Assembly: GCA_903854075.1 (NCBI GenBank)
Contig: CAINVI010000202.1
Span: forward strand, 1 to 20,636
Source of the DNA: Candidatus Pollutiaquabacter sp.
Lineage (GTDB): Bacteria; Bacteroidota; Bacteroidia; AKYH767-A; 2013-40CM-41-45
Reading direction: 5' to 3'
DNA length: 20,636 nt
Position 1 is the stretch's first letter. Every line of letters starts with the position of its first letter. The notes under the pieces are model-generated. The model saw only the letters and a list, made by a program, of their open reading frames with translations, had not been told where the DNA came from and did not search any database. This document shows positions 8,053-13,894 of this stretch, in pieces. Both the position numbers and the translations under genes were made by a program.

Positions 8053-9348
8053 ATGGCATTTAAAAAAAACCTCTTCCTCTTGTTCCTGCTCTGTTCCGTT
8101 CTATCGGCTAGTAGCGCGCAAGAAAATACCCAAACCATTGCGGTATCCGATTCGCTGATGATCCCTTACGACCAGGCTCCTGCGGCTGCGGATCCTATTC
8201 TAGCCAAGAAATGGAATCAGCTACAGACACGTTTTTTCAATTTGAATTTCGGCGTAGCGCTCATCCTGGATCATAACATCACGTCGCAGGACGAAGCAAA
8301 TGTCGAACAGGTTGGCAACGTCGGGTCGGGCACTGAGTTCCGTGGTCAGCGACTGATTGTGTCCGGTAATTTGCTGTTTTTTAAAAATCCATGGCGTTAT
8401 ATGATTAGCGCGAATTACAATGGCCTGGATGCTCCGCAAGACAGTAAAAAGTTTAGTTTTATTGACTGGAACCTTGAAATACCTTTCGGAAAACGCGGAG
8501 GTTGGCTCACCGTCGGGAAACAAAAAGAAGGCGTGGGCTACGAATATGTTGCTCCGGGAACACACCTGATGTTTATGGAACGCGGCAGTCTGGTTCCCGC
8601 TTTTGTACGACAACGAAATATTGGTATTCGTTATTCCAATAGTATTCTGAATCATCGTGCAACCTACACGCTCGGACTATTTAATAATTACTGGGAAACC
8701 GATAAATCATTTTCTGATAACGGCTCACAAGTCACCTTTAGAGCTACCGGACTTCCCCATTACCGTTCCGATGCACACCTGCTTCATCTGGGATTTGGCT
8801 ATAGACATTCGGCGGCAGCCGGCGGTTCGTTGAGTTATAAAGCAAAGCCCGAAGTAAACACGGCGCCGTCGTTTATCAATACCGGAAATATTACTGCTAC
8901 GGCTTCTGATTTGCTGATGCTAGAAGCCGTTCATGTAAATGGCCCCTTCAGTATCATCGCGGAATACATGCAACAATACGTCCGCGGAACTATGGAAACG
9001 AATGTGTTCAACTATTGGCAGGCCGGAGCAAGTTGGTTCATCACCGGTGAGAACCGTCGCTATAACAAGAATAACGGTAACCAGGGAAAATTGATTCCAA
9101 CACGGAACTTATCCTTTTCGAAGAAAAACAGTTATGGCGCGCTGGAGCTTGATGTACGTCTCACGCATTCCGATCTTACAAACGGACTGATTGACGGTGG
9201 TGTATTTAATCGTTTAAGCGGAGGATTCAGCTGGTATCCGAACGATCAGTTCCGCTTTTCCTTCAACTACGGAGCCGGGACACTGAACCGCGGTGGACGA
9301 ACCGGTGCTGCTGACTTTTGGCAGTTCCGTCTTCAGTATGAACTATAA
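8053..9348 (+). CDS. Phosphate-selective-type porin (Porin_O_P family)
   Basis: A 431-residue outer-membrane beta-barrel of the OprO/OprP-like family, a passive channel for anions. A signal peptide ends near residue 22 (ASSAQ). Alternating hydrophobic and polar strands follow, including FRGQRLIVSGNLLF, WRYMISANYNGL, GGWLTVGKQKEG, GSLVPAFVRQRNIGIRY, LLHLGFGYRH, WQAGASWFITGENRRY, FRFSFNYGAGTLNRGG and the C-terminal strand FWQFRLQYEL. The ending on a hydrophobic residue, and the WFITGENRRY segment, are typical of the family. Placed after a sulfatase, it may take up the released sulfate or a sulfated substrate; this is inferred from context. It starts 27 bases past the terminator. No convincing promoter lies between; TATAATTG (7991-7998) is a one-mismatch -7 box overlapping the hairpin. 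Confidence 0.9.
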   Translation: MAFKKNLFLLFLLCSVLSASSAQENTQTIAVSDSLMIPYDQAPAAADPILAKKWNQLQTRFFNLNFGVALILDHNITSQDEANVEQVGNVGSGTEFRGQRLIVSGNLLFFKNPWRYMISANYNGLDAPQDSKKFSFIDWNLEIPFGKRGGWLTVGKQKEGVGYEYVAPGTHLMFMERGSLVPAFVRQRNIGIRYSNSILNHRATYTLGLFNNYWETDKSFSDNGSQVTFRATGLPHYRSDAHLLHLGFGYRHSAAAGGSLSYKAKPEVNTAPSFINTGNITATASDLLMLEAVHVNGPFSIIAEYMQQYVRGTMETNVFNYWQAGASWFITGENRRYNKNNGNQGKLIPTRNLSFSKKNSYGALELDVRLTHSDLTNGLIDGGVFNRLSGGFSWYPNDQFRFSFNYGAGTLNRGGRTGAADFWQFRLQYEL

Positions 9349-9359
9349 TACTTATCGTT

Positions 9360-9383
9360 GTTAATCGGCGAGCGTTAACTTTT
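9360..9383 (+). terminator. Weak terminator candidate after the porin
   Basis: GTTAA (9360-9364) and TTAAC (9375-9379) can pair, and TTTT follows. The stem is only 5-6 bp. It lies in the 42-base gap between two convergent genes. Uncertain. Confidence 0.25.
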
Positions 9384-9390
9384 CTATCGG

Positions 9391-10122
9391 TTAAAACGAA
9401 TAGCCCACCTTGATCGAATAGCGGAAAGCCGGCAGTGTAACATCGGCTTCTGATGAAAGATCGCCTGTACCTTTGAATTTTATATTTTCCAGGTACGGAT
9501 CAAGGAACGATAAATTATTTCGAATTGCGTTCTCAGCGTCGGTGAAAAACTCCTCCGGCAACGGTTGGTTTTCATTTACAGACAACGTGCCGAAAGTAAG
9601 TCCGGGACCGGCAAACAGAAAATCAACGGAAAAGTGTTTATGAATAGGCAGCTTGTATCCCAACTGAAAACCAAGGGTGCTGGCCACCAGTTTCACATCC
9701 AAATCTACCGGACTGACATCTCCTGTTTTTGAAGAGGTATAATTTCCTTCCACGTTGTCGCCCATAGAACGAAAGCGGTAATAACCGCCGAGATAAAAAC
9801 CGGTATGAGATCGATTGCCTTTTATTGGATACCAACGATAAGACGGTGTTAGTGTAATGCCGGTAAATTCAAAATCGTTGGTCTGTAAGGTAGGTGAATC
9901 AAATCCGTTTATCCGCAAGAGTCCGCCCGTCATTTTCAATCCGGCCTCTAGCTCGACAGACGACGAGGAAGTAATGGCACGTTCGTAGGAAATCTGAAGA
10001 TTACCAAACAACAGCCCAAAGGGCGCTACCGATACGGTGTTGTGATAAACAGGAGTAGTGGTAACCTGCGCGGAAAGTTGCAGCTGTAAAAACAGGGCTG
10101 CGATAAAGAGTATTCGTTTCAT
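9391..10122 (-). CDS. Outer-membrane protein, DUF3575-like beta-barrel
   Basis: A 243-residue exported protein. A signal peptide (MKRILFIAALFLQLQLSAQ) precedes short amphipathic strands: NTVSVAPFGLLFGNLQISYERAI, TGITLTPSYRWYP, TGFYLGGYYRFR, STLGFQLGYKLP, FSVDFLFAGPGLTFG and the C-terminal strand FRYSIKVGYSF, which ends in Phe as barrel proteins do. The pattern fits the DUF3575 type common in Bacteroidota, likely an 8-10-stranded barrel; the name is my assignment from strand pattern, not a search. It is convergent with the porin and lies downstream of the ars operon terminator. A TACATTAG box (10157-10164, one mismatch) with a TTG 18 or 21 bases upstream could be its promoter, although it overlaps that terminator. 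Confidence 0.8.
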   Translation of the reverse strand: MKRILFIAALFLQLQLSAQVTTTPVYHNTVSVAPFGLLFGNLQISYERAITSSSSVELEAGLKMTGGLLRINGFDSPTLQTNDFEFTGITLTPSYRWYPIKGNRSHTGFYLGGYYRFRSMGDNVEGNYTSSKTGDVSPVDLDVKLVASTLGFQLGYKLPIHKHFSVDFLFAGPGLTFGTLSVNENQPLPEEFFTDAENAIRNNLSFLDPYLENIKFKGTGDLSSEADVTLPAFRYSIKVGYSF

Positions 10123-10139
10123 CGTGTTGATCGCTTTTT

Positions 10140-10161
10140 AAAAAATTAGCGGCGCACTAAT
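10140..10161 (-). terminator. Intrinsic terminator of the ars operon
   Basis: On the minus strand a 7-bp hairpin (ATTAGTG/CGCTAAT with one G-T wobble; 10145-10161) with a 3-base loop is followed by TTTTTT. It lies 34 bases past the arsC stop. It overlaps the candidate promoter of the downstream gene. Confidence 0.6.
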
Positions 10162-10194
10162 GTACAGAAATTACTCCGCCATCAACAACATTCG

Positions 10195-10608
10195 TTACAA
10201 GTGTTCGGCGACAAACTTTGAACAATAAAATTTGATTTCATCACGAACAGCGCGAAACGAGGCGCGTATCTCTTCCTCGAAACCCTGTGCTTTCGCGGGA
10301 TCGATAAAATTGTAGTGAAATTTCTGCGCTTTTGTCGGAAAGTACGGGCAACGTTCTTTCGCGTTATCACAGACGGTAATGACGTAGTCAAAATCTATTC
10401 CCGCATATTCATCCACCCGATTTGAAGTATGACCTGAAATGTCAATCCCGTCTTCCTGCATGATAGCAATAGCGCGCGGATTAACACCGTGTGTTTCTAC
10501 GCCAGCGCTGTATACTACTGCTTTGTCTGCAGCAAAATGGCGCAAGTAACCTTCGGCAAGCTGACTTCGGCAACTGTTTCCGGTACACAATACAAGAATC
10601 TTTTTCAT
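10195..10608 (-). CDS. arsC: Arsenate reductase, thioredoxin-linked (LMW phosphatase type)
   Basis: A 137-residue cytoplasmic arsenate reductase that converts As(V) to As(III) for export. The phosphate-binding loop CTGNSCR (Cys8 to Arg14) matches CX5R of the low-molecular-weight phosphatase fold. The other two cysteines, Cys80 in VITVCDNA and Cys87 in ERCP, are spaced 72 and 7 residues from the previous one, the same spacing as the three-cysteine, thioredoxin-coupled ArsC of Staphylococcus plasmid pI258 (Cys10, Cys82, Cys89). It is the last gene of the operon. Its ATG overlaps the stop of acr3 by 4 bases (ATGA), which suggests translational coupling. Confidence 0.96.
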   Translation of the reverse strand: MKKILVLCTGNSCRSQLAEGYLRHFAADKAVVYSAGVETHGVNPRAIAIMQEDGIDISGHTSNRVDEYAGIDFDYVITVCDNAKERCPYFPTKAQKFHYNFIDPAKAQGFEEEIRASFRAVRDEIKFYCSKFVAEHL

Positions 10609-11639
10609 GAGGAAGGATAACTTTTCTTCAGTTGTTGACTGGCTTTTACTAAAAGTATCAGCGCTGGAACTTCCACCAGCGGACCAATAACACCGGCAAA
10701 AGCCTGCGGAGAATGGATACCGAAAACGGCAATCGCTACAGCAATGGCCAATTCAAAATTGTTGCCGGTAGCGGTGAAAGAAATGGCGGCGTTTTTATCG
10801 TAAGCAACGCCCATTGATTTATTCAGGAAAAAACTCAGGAAAAACATAATAGTAAAATACAGCAGTAGCGGAATCGCAATGCGCAGTACGTCGAACGGTA
10901 GCTCAAGAATCTTATCGCCCTTCAAACTGAACATAATGATGATGGTGAACAACAGTGCATACAATGTCAGCGGAGAAATTCGCGGAATAAACTTGCGGTC
11001 AAACCAATCTTTTCCTTTTGCCCGAATAAGCACATAGCGGCTAATAAATCCGGCGGCGAATGGAATGCCCAAATAAATCAATACGCTTTGAGTAACATCA
11101 CGCATAGGTACATTGATGTTGAAGTCGCCCAAACCAAGTTTGGCAGGCAGTACGTGGATAAACAACCACGCATAAACACTATAGCTGACCAGTTGAAATA
11201 CGCTGTTCAGTGCAATAAGCAGCGCACCATACTCGCGGTTTCCCCCGGCCAAATCATTCCAAACGATAACCATGGCGATACAACGCGCCAACCCGATGAG
11301 TATTAATCCAATCATGTAATCGGGATAGTCGCGCAGGAAAAGAATGGCTAGCACGAACATCAGCAGCGGTCCGACCATCCAATTCAACACCAAGGAGAGC
11401 GTCATAACTTTGGTGTCACGAAAAGCAAGTGGCAGTAAGGAATAATCCACTTTTGCCAGTGGTGGATACATCATCACAATAAGTCCTGCCGCAAGTAAAA
11501 GAATCGTACTCCCCGAAGAGACGGCGCTTACTGCCGCCGGAACCTGTGGAAATAGTGATCCAATAGCAACGCCAATCGCCATCGCCAGAAAAATCCACAA
11601 CGTCAGGTAACGATCAAGAAACTTGAGTCTTGTAGCCAT
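10605..11639 (-). CDS. acr3: Arsenite efflux permease, ACR3 family
   Basis: A 344-residue inner-membrane carrier that exports As(OH)3. About ten hydrophobic segments span the chain, starting with LTLWIFLAMAIGVAIGSLFP. The ACR3 signature region is present: GLARCIAMVIVWNDLAGGN in the middle, with the conserved membrane cysteine in ARCIAMV, and FTATGNNFELAIAVAIAVFG followed by GPLVEVPALILL near the C-terminus. This sets it apart from ArsB, which is longer and has a different topology. It follows the DUF6428 gene by 7 bases and overlaps arsC by 4 bases. Confidence 0.96.
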   Translation of the reverse strand: MATRLKFLDRYLTLWIFLAMAIGVAIGSLFPQVPAAVSAVSSGSTILLLAAGLIVMMYPPLAKVDYSLLPLAFRDTKVMTLSLVLNWMVGPLLMFVLAILFLRDYPDYMIGLILIGLARCIAMVIVWNDLAGGNREYGALLIALNSVFQLVSYSVYAWLFIHVLPAKLGLGDFNINVPMRDVTQSVLIYLGIPFAAGFISRYVLIRAKGKDWFDRKFIPRISPLTLYALLFTIIIMFSLKGDKILELPFDVLRIAIPLLLYFTIMFFLSFFLNKSMGVAYDKNAAISFTATGNNFELAIAVAIAVFGIHSPQAFAGVIGPLVEVPALILLVKASQQLKKSYPSS

Positions 11640-11646
11640 AGTTCGA

Positions 11647-12111
11647 TTAACAACATCCGCCGCCGGGCGTACAACATGATCCGCCTAAAGCAGCTAGTTC
11701 CACTTTTTGTTTGGTAGGAGGAACAATACAACGGTCCGGGGCAAGACAATCGGTTTGCAACGGTTGCAATACAAACTTCATCCCGTCGAAATTCACACCG
11801 TACCTGCCAATGGTGTCTTGCTGATATTCGATTTCAACATCAAGGTCTTCCCGCGAAATTTGCTGTTCAAACGTATCAATAATTCCCAGCAATTTCACCG
11901 GATCAAGACGGTGTTCATAGTCGTGCGCGACCCATAATTGCAGGGTTAATTTCTTTTCTGTGCGTACCACTCCCCCACAATCAATGAATTGCTTGGTGGT
12001 AAGACCAGCTTCTGTTACGTGAAAGTGCAGGGGAACAACCGTTCCGTTAGACTGAACAAACAACAGCGCTGTAATTTCCTCTAATCGTTTTTTAAATTCT
12101 GACGTTTTCAT
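11647..12111 (-). CDS. DUF6428-family protein of ars operons, Cys-rich tail
   Basis: A 154-residue cytoplasmic-looking protein resembling the DUF6428 group that recurs in arsenic operons of Bacteroidota; function unknown. Visible features are a histidine-rich segment (VPLHFHVTEAGL, about 27-38), DCGGVVRTEKKLTLQLWVAHDYEHRL (about 44-69), a pair of cysteines in QTDCLAPDRC (about 119-128), and a tail ending SCCTPGGGCC. Histidines and vicinal cysteines suggest metal or metalloid binding, which is inference. It lies between arsR (12 bases) and acr3 (7 bases), so it is made with the resistance proteins. It has no signal peptide or membrane segment. The family name is from recall, not a search. Confidence 0.85.
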   Translation of the reverse strand: MKTSEFKKRLEEITALLFVQSNGTVVPLHFHVTEAGLTTKQFIDCGGVVRTEKKLTLQLWVAHDYEHRLDPVKLLGIIDTFEQQISREDLDVEIEYQQDTIGRYGVNFDGMKFVLQPLQTDCLAPDRCIVPPTKQKVELAALGGSCCTPGGGCC

Positions 12112-12123
12112 AGTAAACGTATT

Positions 12124-12456
12124 TTAACAGCATTGGGACTGCTTAGTTTCTAGTTTTTTACTGAGGAGTAAAAAGTGCTCCTTTATCTTCCAAAAAGTCC
12201 GCTCGTCGATGCAATAGCAAACCGTTGTTCCCAATACGGTTCCTTTTATTAGGCCCGCATTTTTCAATTCTTTCAAATGCTGGGAGATCGTGGGCTGTGC
12301 TAGTGGAAGTTCGTCCACAATATCCCCGCAAACACACTCCTGTTTTTTGAGTAAGTATTCGATGATGGCTATTCGCGCAGGATGTCCAAGCGCCTTGAAC
12401 AACATTGCCAGGGTGTTTTGCTTGTCGGTAAAGTGATCGGTTTTAGTAACGCCCAT
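12124..12456 (-). CDS. arsR: ArsR/SmtB-family arsenic-responsive repressor
   Basis: A 110-residue winged-helix repressor that releases DNA when it binds As(III). LFKALGHPARIAIIEYLL (19-36) begins the fold. ECVCGD (40-45) is the As(III)-binding motif, with Cys41 and Cys43 equivalent to Cys32 and Cys34 of the E. coli protein. LAQPTISQHLKELKNAGL (52-69) is the recognition helix. Further cysteines occur at 80 and 82 and in a final Cys-Cys pair. The ATG at 12456 is chosen over an upstream TTG at 12477 because the predicted transcription start lies between them. It is the first gene of the operon and likely represses it. Confidence 0.95.
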   Translation of the reverse strand: MGVTKTDHFTDKQNTLAMLFKALGHPARIAIIEYLLKKQECVCGDIVDELPLAQPTISQHLKELKNAGLIKGTVLGTTVCYCIDERTFWKIKEHFLLLSKKLETKQSQCC

Positions 12457-12462
12457 TATTAT

Positions 12463-12486
12463 ATTGTAATATCGCAATATTACGAT
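12463..12486 (-). promoter_or_regulatory. ArsR operator
   Basis: Two near-perfect inverted 10-base arms, ATTGTAATAT (12463-12472) and ATATTACGAT (12477-12486), match in 9 of 10 positions around a 4-base centre. The dyad begins 6 bases upstream of the arsR ATG and overlaps the -7 box, so a bound dimer would block the promoter. This is autoregulation as known for ArsR proteins. Confidence 0.7.
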
Positions 12487-12505
12487 AAATAGTCGGGGAA
12501 GTCAA
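12475..12505 (-). promoter_or_regulatory. ars operon promoter
   Basis: On the minus strand TTG (12503-12505) and TAATATTG (12475-12482, one mismatch to TAnnTTTG) are separated by 20 bases. The start site would be near 12468, giving a leader of about 11 bases. The -7 box lies inside the operator dyad. Confidence 0.55.
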
Positions 12506-12592
12506 GTAATAATGAAAAATAATTGTCTAACACCGGTTTAAGCCCGCAATTGGTTGTTTCATATACTGTATCTTGTGGGAAATAAAAAGTAA

Positions 12593-13048
12593 ATGCCGTC
12601 TGTTACCAAACAGGAGTTGTTCGATTATTGCCGCTCGTATGTGACGGAGCGCATTGAACGAATACGCACAGAAATCAACACCTCCCAATCTTCAGCCAAC
12701 GAGGAAACGAAGAGTAGCGCAGGCGACAAACACGAAACGGCCCGTGCTATGGCGCAGCTGGAGGTGGAAATGAACTCACGGCAACTCGCAGAAGCGGAAA
12801 AGTTGCAGGAATCGCTTTCTAAAATAATTGTCAACCGCACCTACGAAGTAATCACTCCCGGCGCACTGGTTGAAACCTCACAAGGATTGTTTTACCTCGC
12901 AATAAGTATTGGAAAAGTACAGATGGCCGGAGAAATATGTTACGTTGTGTCTCCTGATTCTCCACTGGGTAAAATCTTAATCGGAAAAAAAAGTGGAGAT
13001 ATTGTTTTATTCAACGGAAACAAACTACAGATTATTGCGGTGATTTGA
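12593..13048 (+). CDS. GreA/GreB C-terminal-domain protein
   Basis: A 151-residue protein. The N-terminal 80 residues are charged and helical (ITERIERIRTE, LEVEMNSRQLAEAEKLQESL), resembling a coiled coil. The C-terminal half, especially YVVSPDSPLGKILIGKKSGDIV (about 114-135) ending in LQIIAVI, matches the GreA/GreB C-terminal domain that binds RNA polymerase. Full GreA proteins also have an acidic tip on the coiled coil; here the coiled-coil region is less classical, so it may be a Bacteroidota-specific secondary-channel factor, not a true cleavage factor. Such proteins are sometimes mis-annotated as 3-oxoacyl-ACP synthase. It diverges from arsR; its weak promoter candidate (TATCTTG, about 12569-12575) is uncertain. 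Confidence 0.8.
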   Translation: MPSVTKQELFDYCRSYVTERIERIRTEINTSQSSANEETKSSAGDKHETARAMAQLEVEMNSRQLAEAEKLQESLSKIIVNRTYEVITPGALVETSQGLFYLAISIGKVQMAGEICYVVSPDSPLGKILIGKKSGDIVLFNGNKLQIIAVI

Positions 13049-13059
13049 TCGTGATAATT

Positions 13060-13809
13060 TTATTTTCCTGTCGCTGCACGCTGTAACGTCTGCAGAAAAA
13101 CTTCGGGTGGTTGTGCTCCGTTGACAACATATTTTCCGTTTATCAAAAAATAGGGCACGCCGTTGATACCAAGCTGTTCGGCTTGCTGCATATCGCGTAC
13201 AACGCCGGCGCTATATTTTCCGCTGCGAAGTGCTAATACTGTTTCTTCCTTGTCAATACCCAATTCCACTCCTATTTCTGCTAACGTAGCCGTATCGTCC
13301 AGATTTTTTCCTTCCGTAAAATAGGCATGAAATAATTTTTCTTCTGCCGCAGACTGCTTGCCTTTTTCAAGTGAGTATTGCGAAAAACAATGTGCAAGAA
13401 AAGTATTCGCTACTTTCATCGATGAAAAATTATACGATAAGCCCGCTTCTTTCGCCGCAGCACCCACCCGCTCGTTCATTTGCGTGGCGGTTTCCAAACT
13501 CCACCCTTTCGCGTCTGCTAAAAAACGGTGAATGTTCACCGATGTGTCTGTTTTTAATCCCGGCATCAGCTGAAAGCTTTTCCAAACAATATTGACAGCG
13601 CTTTGTTCTGGAAATCGTTCCAGCGCTTTTTCAAAATTCCGTTTTCCCAAATAACAAAATGGACACATAAAATCACTCCACACCTCCACGGTAATTTTAC
13701 TATTGCTCATTGCTTTTTCTGTTTGATTACCGCCTGGCTGTGCACAGCTTACAGTGCTGATGATCATTGCCCAAGCGATAAAACCGTTTCTTAAAATCCT
13801 AAAATTCAT
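13060..13809 (-). CDS. Exported DsbA/FrnE-family thioredoxin-fold oxidoreductase
   Basis: A 249-residue disulfide oxidoreductase of the DsbA-like FrnE/hydroxychromene carboxylate isomerase type. An N-terminal hydrophobic segment ends in STVSC (Cys22), a plausible though imperfect lipobox. The thioredoxin fold then starts at VEVWSDFMCPFCYLGKRNFEKAL with a CPFC redox site (about residues 49-52). Later GINGVPYFLINGKYVVNGAQ carries the cis-proline (VPYF) typical of the family. Cytoplasmic FrnE proteins start near the second Met (residue 34), so this copy has gained a signal sequence and probably works in the periplasm. It converges with the gene at 12593, ending 11 bases away. Substrates unknown. 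Confidence 0.88.
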   Translation of the reverse strand: MNFRILRNGFIAWAMIISTVSCAQPGGNQTEKAMSNSKITVEVWSDFMCPFCYLGKRNFEKALERFPEQSAVNIVWKSFQLMPGLKTDTSVNIHRFLADAKGWSLETATQMNERVGAAAKEAGLSYNFSSMKVANTFLAHCFSQYSLEKGKQSAAEEKLFHAYFTEGKNLDDTATLAEIGVELGIDKEETVLALRSGKYSAGVVRDMQQAEQLGINGVPYFLINGKYVVNGAQPPEVFLQTLQRAATGK

Positions 13810-13837
13810 AGTGCGAAAATAACGGAACAGGTGTAAT

Positions 13838-13875
13838 AAAAAAAACCGCCCCGGTTGTGTTAACGCAGGGCGGTT
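13838..13875 (-). terminator. Intrinsic terminator of the giant secreted-protein gene
   Basis: On the minus strand an 8-bp stem, AACCGCCC (13868-13875) with GGGCGGTT (13844-13851), is followed by a run of T residues (A-tract 13838-13845 on the plus strand). It lies 19 bases past the stop codon at 13895. Confidence 0.85.
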
Positions 13876-13894
13876 CTAAATAAATTAAACCGTA

